From CAZOWW01 sp964583765 (lineage in GTDB: Bacteria > Actinomycetota > Actinomycetes > Actinomycetales > Kineosporiaceae): a DNA stretch of 34,671 bases. The notes under the pieces were generated by a model. The model worked only from the letters and a program-made list of their open reading frames with translations, was not told where the DNA came from and searched no databases. A program made the translations under genes and the position numbers. Below, piece after piece: positions 17,907 to 25,354 of this stretch; within the stretch, counting starts at the first letter, position 1; each line of letters opens with the position of its first letter. The stretch covers positions 1 to 34,671 of the forward strand of contig CAZOWW010000058.1 of assembly GCA_964583765.1 (NCBI GenBank), written 5' to 3'.

Positions 17907-20273
17907 TCAGGGGCGGGATGTGGCCGGGGTGCCGAGCTCGGACGGCGCCAGGGGCAGGGACCGCAGCGAGGGGTCGGGTGCGGCGATCGACGAGGGGTCG
18001 GGCGCGGTATGCCCCGAGGGGTCGGGCAGGTGGTGCTCCGTGCGCGCGTCGGCGAGGCCGAGTTGACCGGCCGCCCAGTCCGCCAAGGTGTTCACGCTGG
18101 CGTCCAGCTCGTTGAGGCACACGTGCGCCTCCCGCTCGTGGGTGACCAGGACGTGCCGGGAACCCCAGGCGGCATCGAGTTCTTCGAGCGCGGCCAGCGG
18201 GAAGATGTCGTCCAGGGCTCCGTGCACGCTGAGCACCTGCGTGCCCGGAGGCACGGCCGGGTCGAGCCGCAACGCATCGAACCGCTCCTGCAGCCGCTGG
18301 TCGGAGACGTCTTGGGGCCCGCCGGTGAGGGTGACCCGGAAGTCGTCCCGCAACCGGCGCGGAAGCCCGGCGAAGGGAGCGATCGCGGGTCCGCCGGAGA
18401 AGTTGACGACGCAGCGGAGGTCGCTGCCGAGTCGCTGGGCGATCCGCAGGGCCAGGTGTCCGCCGAAGCTGACCCCGAGGAAGCCGAGACGCGTCCCGTC
18501 GATCCGCGGGTCGGTGCGGAGCCGTCCGAGGAGCGCGGAGACGACGTGCTCCGGGTCGACCTGCAGGGGCACCTGTCCGGCATGGATGCCCTGTCCCGGA
18601 CCGTCGAAGAGCAGGGCGGCGATGCCACGCTCGAGGAAGGCCTCGGCCAGGGAGAGCGGCTCCACCTCGGTCACCGAGTCGAGCCCGTTGGAGACGACGA
18701 CACACGGCATCGGCCCGGGCTTCCGGAAGGCATCCGGCGGGAGGACCAGCGAGTACGGCACCGCGACCGGGCCGCCGTACTCCTGGGCCTCGAGCACGCC
18801 GTGGTGGATCGGCAGGTCGGAGTCGGCCATCGCCCGGCGGAAGCAGTCCCGCACGGCGGTCCGCAGGCGCAGCTTCTCGCCCAGGTCGTCGAAGTACATG
18901 AACTCGGCCCAGTGATAGCAGGCTGCGGCACTGCGCAGGGCACGGGTGCGGCCCGCCCCCGTGGTGGCTGTTCCCGCGGACACCTGATGACGCTCGCCGC
19001 GGGCGGTCCAGCGTCGTCGCCACTCCTCCCAGAACCGGGCCGAGGCGAGGTCGAGATCGTCGGTGGGGAAGTCCTGGAGGGCCAGGGCGATGTCTCCCCA
19101 GTGCACCTGGGGGGCCCACCGCGTGCTGCGGAACAGCAGCCTCGGCAGGAAGTACCCGGCGGCGGAGAAGACGGCTTCGGGAATCCGTGCCGGTCGCGGA
19201 GTCTGTGCCCGTGGCGCCGGTCGCAGAGTCTGTGCCCGTGGCGCCGGGGGCGAGAGCTCCGACGTCCCAGGCTGTTCGCCCGTCTCGGTGAAGGCCAGGA
19301 TCGCCTGCATCTCGGCCTCGGCGTTGCGGTGCACGAAGGCCGCCACCGTCCCGGCGGCCTGCTCCGGGGTGTCGATCCCCTCCTGGATCCCGTGGACGTC
19401 CGCCAGGACGCGCCACCGGCGATCGACGGTGAGCAGGCACTCACGGGGTCCGATCGGGATCACTCGCCACTCACCGCTCATGGACTCCAGCAGCGGCATG
19501 GGTACCGGCAGCTCGTAGTAGACGCGGTGGATCCCGTCGAGGTGGTGACGTCGGGTCTCCCAGGCGACGGGGCGTCCCTGCTGGACGGCCCCGATGCGGA
19601 CCACCTCGACGTCTCCCTCGCCCGCGACCACATCGGCGGCCGTGCAGGCCTCGAACAGGCGAGGCCACAGGCTCGTGTCGCGGACGACGCGGTACACGGC
19701 GTCCGCGGGCGCCCCGCAGAGCACACTGTGGCGCATGGCGTGGTCCCGGCTCGTCGCCGAGCCGTCCGGGGTCGCCGTCGAGCCTGCCTCCACCGGCGAG
19801 GGCGAGGCCTCGGCGGTTTCCCGGAGATCGGCCAGTTCGGCGAGGGAGTTGGCGTCGACGGCACTCGCGATGAACTCCGCGGCCTCCGCGTGCGTGGTCA
19901 CCCCCTCGACGAGGCCCCGTACCTCCTCGCACAGCGCGTAGTCGTGTTCGAGGAGCAGGACGCACCGTGCGGCGTCGAGGGCGAAGACCCGCCAGGTCGT
20001 GCGCATGTCCGCGACCAGCGGCATGGGCTGCAGGAGCTCGGCGTCCACGCCGAGCAGTTCCGGACGGACGGTCCGTCGGGACTGCCAGGTCATCCGGCGA
20101 CCGTGGAGCCGGGCAGTGATCTCCACGAGCTCCGTGCGGCCGTCCCGGCGCAGCACGCGCACGGCCTCGCAGGGCGTGAGCACGGCCGGCCAGTCCTCGG
20201 TCCGGCTGATCAGCTGGTGGACCCGGGCCGCGGGGGCCCGGCAGACCACCGAGTGGGAGGCGTGGATCCGCAT
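17907..20273 (-). CDS. Aromatase/cyclase didomain fused to an alpha/beta-hydrolase
   Basis: The product is 788 aa from ATG 20273 with GAAGGGGA upstream. Residues 1-~150 and ~175-320 are two SRPBCC aromatase/cyclase domains (HSVVCRAPAARVHQLI and HSVLCGAPADAVYRVV at their starts), as in didomain aromatases. A linker with an RPAPRAQT duplication leads to a FrsA/dienelactone-type alpha/beta-hydrolase (~350-740) with nucleophile elbow GVSFGG (Ser602), acid Asp688 or Asp689 in HGALDD, and His717 in EREAHV. The last ~50 residues are a PDPS-repeat, probably disordered tail. Normal didomain aromatases end near residue 320, so the hydrolase is an addition. It may release or hydrolyse the ACP-bound chain after ring closure, or act on the lactone/ester of a product. 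The cluster has a second, stand-alone didomain aromatase at 26348. Confidence 0.88.
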   Translation of the reverse strand: MRIHASHSVVCRAPAARVHQLISRTEDWPAVLTPCEAVRVLRRDGRTELVEITARLHGRRMTWQSRRTVRPELLGVDAELLQPMPLVADMRTTWRVFALDAARCVLLLEHDYALCEEVRGLVEGVTTHAEAAEFIASAVDANSLAELADLRETAEASPSPVEAGSTATPDGSATSRDHAMRHSVLCGAPADAVYRVVRDTSLWPRLFEACTAADVVAGEGDVEVVRIGAVQQGRPVAWETRRHHLDGIHRVYYELPVPMPLLESMSGEWRVIPIGPRECLLTVDRRWRVLADVHGIQEGIDTPEQAAGTVAAFVHRNAEAEMQAILAFTETGEQPGTSELSPPAPRAQTLRPAPRAQTPRPARIPEAVFSAAGYFLPRLLFRSTRWAPQVHWGDIALALQDFPTDDLDLASARFWEEWRRRWTARGERHQVSAGTATTGAGRTRALRSAAACYHWAEFMYFDDLGEKLRLRTAVRDCFRRAMADSDLPIHHGVLEAQEYGGPVAVPYSLVLPPDAFRKPGPMPCVVVSNGLDSVTEVEPLSLAEAFLERGIAALLFDGPGQGIHAGQVPLQVDPEHVVSALLGRLRTDPRIDGTRLGFLGVSFGGHLALRIAQRLGSDLRCVVNFSGGPAIAPFAGLPRRLRDDFRVTLTGGPQDVSDQRLQERFDALRLDPAVPPGTQVLSVHGALDDIFPLAALEELDAAWGSRHVLVTHEREAHVCLNELDASVNTLADWAAGQLGLADARTEHHLPDPSGHTAPDPSSIAAPDPSLRSLPLAPSELGTPATSRP
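19189..19242 (-). repeat. 27-bp in-frame duplication in the aromatase-hydrolase linker
   Basis: Two 27-bp units (19189-19215 and 19216-19242) differ at one position (G/A). They encode a nine-residue repeat of the APRAQT.RP type in the linker between the aromatase and hydrolase domains. The unit length keeps the frame. Confidence 0.85.
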
Positions 20274-20370
20274 GAGTTCCCCTTCGGGTGGGACGCCGTT
20301 TCAGGTGGGACGTCGTTGCTGGGTGGGACGTCGTCGGGTGTTCGGCTGCCGGACGGTCCGGGACGGCGAG

Positions 20371-20470
20371 GTCAGGGTTCGATCGGAGGAGTCAGGGTTC
20401 GATCGGAGGAGTCAGAGTTCGATCAGAGGAGTCAGAGTTCGATCAGAGGAGTCAGAGTTCGATCAGAGGT
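20371..20470. repeat. 20-bp tandem repeat, five copies, over the acyl-CoA ligase stop
   Basis: Unit GTCAGAGTTCGATCAGAGGA occurs five times with no gaps. The two outer copies carry G for A at two positions, and the gene-proximal copy ends in T. On the minus strand each copy reads LIEL-stop; the real stop is the copy at 20452-20454. It fills most of the spacer between the ligase and the aromatase-hydrolase gene. There are no spacers between copies, so this is not a CRISPR array. Confidence 0.95.
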
Positions 20471-22023
20471 TGGGACGCAGCCAGGGCCGCGACCTCGCCC
20501 CGGCGGACCTTGTCGTTCGCGCTGCGGGGGAAAGGCGCGGTGGTGGTGTAGAGGAGGTCCGGCCACTTCTCCCGGCTCAGCACCGGACCCAGGGCCCGGG
20601 TCACCCGCTCCCGGACGGCGCTCGGATCGCCGGCGGCCACCGGGCCGGACAGACAGGCCACGGGACGGTCCACGGGCAGTCCCGGGGCGGGCACCCCCAC
20701 GAGGACGGCCTCCCGGACCCCCGGTACCTCGGCGAGCGCGGCCTCCACCTCCTCGGGGTAGATGCGGTGCCCGTTCGCGCTCAGCAACGACCCGGCCAGC
20801 CGTCCCTTGAGGAGCAGATCCCCCTGCTCGCTCCAGCGCCCCACGTCCCCCGTCCGCAACCACGTCCCCGGAGGAGTGAGGCGCCCGGTGCGCACGTCGA
20901 GGTAGCCCTCCATGACGGCGTCGGTGTGCACGAGCACCTCGCCCAGACCGTCGGCATGGCCCGGCAGAGGATCGATCCGGATCCGGGTACCCGGTCCGGG
21001 GAGCCCGACGCAGTAGCGGTCCCCGCGGTACCGCTGCTGCCGGTGCCCGGTCTCGTCCAGCCAGCAGAACGGGCCGAAGGTCTCGCTGAGCCCGTACCCC
21101 TGCACCCAGTTGCACGGCATCAACGCCCGTCCGGCCTCCAGGACGGCGACCGGCATGGCGGCGGCCCCGTAGGCGACGGTGCGCAGGCTGCCGAGGTCGA
21201 CCGGATGGTGCGTCGCGGCCTCGACGAACCGCTCCAGGGCGACCGGGCGGAGCATGACGTGGGTGGCCCGGTGCTCGGCCAGCTGCCGGGGCCAGCCGGT
21301 GACCTCGCGTCCGGTGGGCAGGACCAGATCGGCGCCGTGCCAGAGCGCGCCGAAGGCGAAGATCACTCCGATGGTGTTGTTGAGCAGGCCGGACATGAAC
21401 ACCCGCGACGTGGCGTCGAAGCCGAGGGCGGCCGAGACCGAGAGGACGCGGCGCACCACCTGCTCCTCGCTGACGCTGACCGCCTTGGGCGCTCCCGTGG
21501 TGCCGCTGGTGAACAGCAGGAGGAACCGTTCCGTCGGCCCGGTGGGCACCGGCGGCGGGGTGAGTTCCGGCCGCAGGACGGGCTCGGGTGCGCCGGCGTC
21601 AGGGCTCAGGAGGTCCACGTCGGACAGGTCCAGCACCGGCACCCCGGTCCGCCGGAGGAGGTGCAGGTCCCCGGTGTCCCGGCGCAGGCACAGGACGAGG
21701 TCCGGCCGGGCGGCTTCGGCGATGGCGCACCATTCCCCCGACGCGGCGGCATGCAGGTTGTACGGCAACAGGAGGTGCAGGCCGAGCGTGCTCGCGGCGG
21801 TGAGGAAGACCACGCCGGACAGGTCGTGGTCGACCAGGGCCAGAACCCTGCGGCCGGGTTCGACCCCGTGTGCCCGGAGCTCTTCGACGCAGCGGGAGAC
21901 CGCGGCCCGGACCTCCGCCCGGGTGTACCAGCGACCGTCCGCGAACACCCGCCCGTGCTCGGACCGGGCGTGCGGTCCGAGCACGAGCGAGGCCAACGTG
22001 CGGGGCGGGACGAGGACAGCCAT
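20452..22023 (-). CDS. Acyl-CoA ligase / adenylate-forming enzyme
   Basis: ATG 22023 has GGGGGAAG upstream, giving 523 aa. Adenylation signatures are present: LLFTSGTTGAPKAVSV (~168-183), GYGLSETFGPF (~308), the RTGDVGRW segment (~385) and the C-terminal catalytic lysine in SANDKVRRGE (~505). The A8 loop reads GRLAGSLLSANGHRIYPEEVE. It should activate a carboxylic acid as acyl-AMP and pass it to CoA or a carrier. In a type II polyketide cluster this could supply a non-acetate starter or attach a side group. No dedicated starter ketosynthase or acyltransferase is seen here. It lies 11 bp after the SRPBCC gene in one operon. Confidence 0.9.
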   Translation of the reverse strand: MAVLVPPRTLASLVLGPHARSEHGRVFADGRWYTRAEVRAAVSRCVEELRAHGVEPGRRVLALVDHDLSGVVFLTAASTLGLHLLLPYNLHAAASGEWCAIAEAARPDLVLCLRRDTGDLHLLRRTGVPVLDLSDVDLLSPDAGAPEPVLRPELTPPPVPTGPTERFLLLFTSGTTGAPKAVSVSEEQVVRRVLSVSAALGFDATSRVFMSGLLNNTIGVIFAFGALWHGADLVLPTGREVTGWPRQLAEHRATHVMLRPVALERFVEAATHHPVDLGSLRTVAYGAAAMPVAVLEAGRALMPCNWVQGYGLSETFGPFCWLDETGHRQQRYRGDRYCVGLPGPGTRIRIDPLPGHADGLGEVLVHTDAVMEGYLDVRTGRLTPPGTWLRTGDVGRWSEQGDLLLKGRLAGSLLSANGHRIYPEEVEAALAEVPGVREAVLVGVPAPGLPVDRPVACLSGPVAAGDPSAVRERVTRALGPVLSREKWPDLLYTTTAPFPRSANDKVRRGEVAALAASQPLIEL

Positions 22024-22034
22024 CGCTTCCCCCG

Positions 22035-22469
22035 TCAGTCGCCGACGATGTCGGCGAGATTGAGCAGCGAGGTGGGGAGGCCGGCCTGCAGATGTGGCCA
22101 GATCGTGCCCGCGAAACGTGGCGCGGCCTCGGCGTCGATCTCCGCGGTGACCTCGTGGCTCACCAGGGCCCGGGTTCCCGCCGGTGCCATCCGGTGAGTG
22201 GTGCGGATGACTCCGAAGGGCAGGCGGACCTCGTCCACGAACTCCTCGCCCTGGGTGACGGAGACGATCGTGGCCTCTACCGGTTCCCCACCGCGCGGGG
22301 TCAGGGCGAAGGTGTTGCCCTCCTTGAAGTTGCCGCGCAGCTCGACCTTCTCGACCCCCTCGTCCCAGGAGGTCCAGGCGTTCACGTCGACCCACATCGC
22401 CCAGATGTCGTGCCGCGCCGCGTCCACGGTGACCGTCGCACCCGCGGTGAAGATCTCCCGCTCAGACAC
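22035..22469 (-). CDS. SRPBCC-family polyketide cyclase-like protein
   Basis: The 144-aa product has the single START/SRPBCC fold (ATVTVDAARHDIWAMWVDVNAWTSWDEG at the start, a long C-terminal helix ending LLNLADIV). It starts at GTG 22469, which overlaps the radical SAM stop by 8 bp. AGGAGG lies 9 bp before the GTG, inside the upstream gene. Members of this fold include aromatases/cyclases and small-molecule carriers. Its size matches monodomain cyclases, and its operon neighbours suggest it acts on a polyketide intermediate. No catalytic residue can be assigned with confidence. Confidence 0.85.
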   Translation of the reverse strand: MSEREIFTAGATVTVDAARHDIWAMWVDVNAWTSWDEGVEKVELRGNFKEGNTFALTPRGGEPVEATIVSVTQGEEFVDEVRLPFGVIRTTHRMAPAGTRALVSHEVTAEIDAEAAPRFAGTIWPHLQAGLPTSLLNLADIVGD

Positions 22470-23991
22470 CGCTGACCACCTCCTGCCGCAGCTCGGCCGA
22501 CTCCTGCCCCTGGTCCCCTGGATCCCGCCCCAGTGCGGTCGGGATCGTGACCGGCAGCGGCGGGAAGTAGGTCGTCCCGCGGTCGCCGAGCCAGTACTCC
22601 CGGGGGTGTGCGCCGGCCTCGACCATGACGCCGTTGAGTGACCAGTTCGGCTCGCGCAGGGAGTCCGCGTCGTTCCAGAACGCCTCGTTGAAGAACTCGA
22701 GGATGACGTTGGTGTGCCACACGAGTCCGAGTTTCGTGAGCCTCATGCGGTCCTCGGTGAGCTCGACGAGTCCCTTGCTCTCGAGCCGCTCCAGCTCGTC
22801 GGCGAAGTCCTCCCGGAACGAGGTGCCGAACTTGCTCCGGTAGAAGTCGTACTCGATCTCGTAGTAGAGCAGGGCGAACACCACGTAGCGTTCCCGCTGC
22901 ACGCGGGGGGACAGGGCGTCGGTCACCGTGCTGATGAGGAAGTCCCCGCTCTCCACGGTCTCCACGTACTTCTCGACGTCGGTCTCCGTGCCCAGCCGGT
23001 AACCGTCGAAGTAGCTGTAGGAACCGGGGCCGATGGCCAGGGTGTCGATGTACACCTTCCAGTTCCAGTGGTTGTACATGTTCTCGTAGCCGGGCTTGCA
23101 GAAATGATCGACCATGTACATGCGGTAACCGAGCTGCTCGGCGATCTCGACCGCCTCCGCATACATCGCCTTCACCATCGGACCTTCCAGGTCCCGGGGG
23201 CGTTCTACCTTTCCCTTGGAGATCAGCTTGTGCTGGATCGTGTCCTTGTGGATCCGGTACAGGTAGATGGTGAAGTGCGGCACGTCCAGGGTCGCGAGGG
23301 TCTCCAGGTCCCGCCGCCAGACGTCGAGCGTGTGTCCGGGCATGTTGAACATGAGGTCCAGCTGGATGTTGTCCATCCCGCGCGCCTGGAACGCCTTGAT
23401 CACGCGGATGCTGTCGTCGGCGGCGTGCGGCGAGCCGACGATGCTCAGGATCTCCGACTGGAACGACTGGACGCCGAAGCTCAGGCGGTTGATGCGGGAC
23501 GACGCGACATAGTCGATCTTCTCCTCGTCGAAGTCCCGGGCGTTGCCCTCCAGGGTGAACTCGTAGTCGTCGGAGACGTGGAAGGTCTCGAACACCGCGT
23601 CCACCAGCCGGCGCAGGTTCTCCGTGCGCAGGATGCTGCCGGTGCCGCCGCCGATGTAGATGTTGCGCACCGTGCCGGTACCGAACCTGCGGTACGAGGC
23701 CCACTTCTTCATGTCCTTGATGAGGGCGTTCACATAGGCGTCCTCCCGGCCCTGGCTGTCCTTCTCGGAGAGCAGGCTGATGAAGTAGGGGCAGGACTTG
23801 CACCGGGTCCGGCAGAACGGCACCCCGAGGTAGAGGACGAAGTCGTTCCCCTCCTGCGTCAGGTCGACGTGGCTCTCCAGCCACTCGGCGCCACCCTGCA
23901 CGCGGTGCATTCCCGGGGGATACAGGATGAACGGCAGGTAGCACTTGTTGGGGTAGGGGTCACCGGCGACGGTGACATCGAGCGCGGTCAT
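22462..23991 (-). CDS. HemN/HemW-like radical SAM enzyme
   Basis: ATG 23991 has AGGAGG 5 bp upstream; the open frame continues further back without a start signal. The product is 509 aa. It has the radical SAM cluster motif FCRTRCKSC (Cys60, Cys64, Cys67), YIGGGTGS for SAM binding, LSFGVQSFQ, and the HemN-like LAIGPGSYSYF. This is the HemN family layout, whose members include coproporphyrinogen oxidase, the heme chaperone HemW and secondary-metabolism enzymes that methylate or build cyclopropanes (C10P of CC-1065, YtkT, Jaw5). First position in the biosynthetic operon behind SARP boxes argues against a housekeeping heme role. No methyltransferase is present to pair with it as in CC-1065. The reaction here is unknown. 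Confidence 0.88.
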   Translation of the reverse strand: MTALDVTVAGDPYPNKCYLPFILYPPGMHRVQGGAEWLESHVDLTQEGNDFVLYLGVPFCRTRCKSCPYFISLLSEKDSQGREDAYVNALIKDMKKWASYRRFGTGTVRNIYIGGGTGSILRTENLRRLVDAVFETFHVSDDYEFTLEGNARDFDEEKIDYVASSRINRLSFGVQSFQSEILSIVGSPHAADDSIRVIKAFQARGMDNIQLDLMFNMPGHTLDVWRRDLETLATLDVPHFTIYLYRIHKDTIQHKLISKGKVERPRDLEGPMVKAMYAEAVEIAEQLGYRMYMVDHFCKPGYENMYNHWNWKVYIDTLAIGPGSYSYFDGYRLGTETDVEKYVETVESGDFLISTVTDALSPRVQRERYVVFALLYYEIEYDFYRSKFGTSFREDFADELERLESKGLVELTEDRMRLTKLGLVWHTNVILEFFNEAFWNDADSLREPNWSLNGVMVEAGAHPREYWLGDRGTTYFPPLPVTIPTALGRDPGDQGQESAELRQEVVSGV

Positions 23992-24097
23992 GCGTGCCTC
24001 CTGGATGGGCCGACGGCCGGGGATCACCGGTGGGGCGACGTCCACGCGTTCTCGGTGCGTTCGTGCGTCCGGCGACGACAGCGACCTTCGCAGGGGG

Positions 24098-24126
24098 CAC
24101 TCGAAATCCGATGGAAGATCACTGGG
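24098..24126 (-). promoter_or_regulatory. SARP-box array before the radical SAM operon
   Basis: On the minus strand three heptads lie exactly 11 bp apart: CCCAGTG (24126-24120), TCCATCG (24115-24109) and TCGAGTG (24104-24098). The last is closest to the TCGAGCS consensus of ActII-ORF4-type activators; the outer two match at 5 of 7. Eight bp further on, GAAGGT (24089-24084) fits an nAnnnT -10. The distance to ATG 23991 is about 95 bp. Confidence 0.6.
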
Positions 24127-24143
24127 GTGTGCGCGTGGTGTTC

Positions 24144-24183
24144 TCCCGCTCCGCTCCAGCCCTTCTCGAGCGCTGTTCGAGCG
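24144..24183 (+). promoter_or_regulatory. SARP-box array before the ketoreductase
   Basis: Two perfect TCGAGCG heptads start at 24166 and 24177, 11 bp apart. A third with one mismatch, TCCAGCC, starts at 24155, and a weak fourth, TCCCGCT, at 24144. Eight bp after the last repeat comes GACCAT (24192-24197), again nAnnnT. Spacing and sequence match the ActII-ORF4-type operator. The array lies back to back with the minus-strand array at 24098-24126. Confidence 0.75.
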
Positions 24184-24266
24184 AATCGCCGGACCATTCC
24201 CGCAGAACGGCGGGAGTGGCGGTGGGACGTCCGCGCCCGTGAGGCAGGAGACCGAGGAGGAGAGCG

Positions 24267-25100
24267 ATGACGACCGGCGACGAGACGAGCACCCGCACGG
24301 GCACCACGGCCGGCGAGCGGACCGGCGACGGGCGGGTGGCCCTGGTGACCGGCGCCACGAGCGGGATCGGCCTGTCGATCGCCCGGACACTCGCCGCGGA
24401 CGGGTTCCGGGTGTTCCTGTGCGCCCGGGACCCCGAGACCGTGGCCACGATCGTGAAGGAGTTCCGGGAGCAGGGATGGGAGGTGGACGGCGCCGTCTGC
24501 GACGTCACCTCGCCGGCCGAGGTGGACCGGCTGGTCCGGGCCTGTGTGGACCGGTACGGACCGGTGGACATCCTCGTGAACAACGCCGGGCGACCGGGCG
24601 GGGGAGCGACGGCGGAGATCGAGGACGAGCTCTGGTACGACGTCATCGAGACGAACCTGACGAGCGTGTTCCTCGTGACCAAGCGGGTCCTCACCCTCGG
24701 GCGCATGCGGGAGCTCCCGACCGGGCGGATCGTCAACATCGCCTCGACCGGGGGCAAGCAGGGTGTGGTGAACGCCGCTCCCTACACGGCGTCCAAGCAC
24801 GGGGTGGTGGGGTTCACCAAGGCGCTCGGCCTGGAGCTCGCGCGGACCGGGATCACGGTCAACGCGGTCTGCCCCGGCTTCGTCGAGACCCCGATGGCCG
24901 AGCGGGTGCGTGAGCACTACGCGCAGTTGTGGGGCGTGGACGAGCGGGAGGTGCACCAGCGCATCACGACGCGGGTGCCGCTGGGGCGGTACGTGGAACC
25001 GGACGAGGTCGCCGGCATGGTCACGTACCTGGTCAGTGAACGCGCCGCCGCGGTGACGGCCCAGGCGATCAATGTGTGCGGAGGCCTGGGCAACTACTGA
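24267..25100 (+). CDS. ActIII-like polyketide ketoreductase
   Basis: The 277-aa short-chain dehydrogenase has GAGGAGG before ATG 24267. It has the NADPH motif TGATSGIG (28-35), NNAG (105-108) and catalytic Ser160, Tyr173 and Lys177 (YTASK). The NNAGRPGGG segment holds the PGG motif (110-112) typical of type II polyketide C9-ketoreductases such as ActIII. It should reduce the C9 carbonyl of the nascent chain on the ACP, setting up first-ring closure at C7-C12. It is the only plus-strand biosynthetic gene and is convergent to the metallo-beta-lactamase-fold cyclase gene, with a terminator hairpin between them. Confidence 0.95.
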   Translation: MTTGDETSTRTGTTAGERTGDGRVALVTGATSGIGLSIARTLAADGFRVFLCARDPETVATIVKEFREQGWEVDGAVCDVTSPAEVDRLVRACVDRYGPVDILVNNAGRPGGGATAEIEDELWYDVIETNLTSVFLVTKRVLTLGRMRELPTGRIVNIASTGGKQGVVNAAPYTASKHGVVGFTKALGLELARTGITVNAVCPGFVETPMAERVREHYAQLWGVDEREVHQRITTRVPLGRYVEPDEVAGMVTYLVSERAAAVTAQAINVCGGLGNY

Positions 25101-25148
25101 TCCTTCGGGACGGGGCTGTCCGGGATCGGAGCGACCGCCGGGGACGAC

Positions 25149-25192
25149 GAGGCCCGGGTCCGCGCACGAGCCGTGCGGGGAACCCGGGCCTC
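25149..25192. terminator. Terminator hairpin after the ketoreductase
   Basis: An 11-bp perfect outer stem (25149-25159 with 25182-25192) continues, with interruptions, into an inner GCAC/GTGC stem around a short loop. It lies about 50 bp after the ketoreductase stop. Confidence 0.75.
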
Positions 25193-25293
25193 TTGCTGCG
25201 TGCGGTGACTGCCGACGGGTCCGGGATTGCGGGGCACCCGGACTGGGGGTCGCGGGGCTCGCGGATCTGCGAAGGACTTCCCGGGACCGGCCT

Positions 25294-25354
25294 TCAGGCC
25301 AGACAGGTGGGTCTTCAGGCCAGGACGCGGGTCCTCAGGCCAGGCAGGTGGGCA
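25294..25354. repeat. 20/21-bp tandem repeat over the MBL-fold cyclase stop
   Basis: TCAGGCCAG recurs at 25294, 25315 and 25335 (spacing 21 then 20), with similar following bases (ACAGGTGGGT, GACGCGGGTC, GCAGGTGGGC). The copy at 25335 is the gene's own stop codon and last codons. The two others are degenerate copies of the gene's 3' end lying beyond it. Confidence 0.8.

Noticed and set aside
16282..19440. A 1052-codon minus-strand frame overlapping the MFS and aromatase-hydrolase genes in another phase.
   Set aside because: Arg/Pro/Ala-rich shadow; the other phase carries the conserved membrane helices, catalytic triad and overlap-coupled starts.
20371..20470. Possible CRISPR array.
   Set aside because: The 20-bp units are directly adjacent with no spacers, and they include a gene's stop codon.
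20371..20470. Possible SARP-box array, since each unit contains TCGA-type heptads.
   Set aside because: The period is 20 bp rather than 11 or 22, so successive copies would not lie on one face of the helix, and no -10 follows at 8 bp.
16332..20810. A 1492-codon plus-strand open frame antisense to the efflux, aromatase-hydrolase and ligase genes.
   Set aside because: Long antisense frames are common in very GC-rich DNA. Its translation is a low-complexity Gly/Arg/Gln/Glu-rich string with no domain, and the minus-strand genes under it have clear motifs and ribosome sites.
22462..23991. Housekeeping HemN or HemW for heme metabolism.
   Set aside because: The fold fits, but operon position behind SARP boxes and overlap with an SRPBCC gene argue for secondary metabolism. 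A housekeeping origin cannot be fully excluded.
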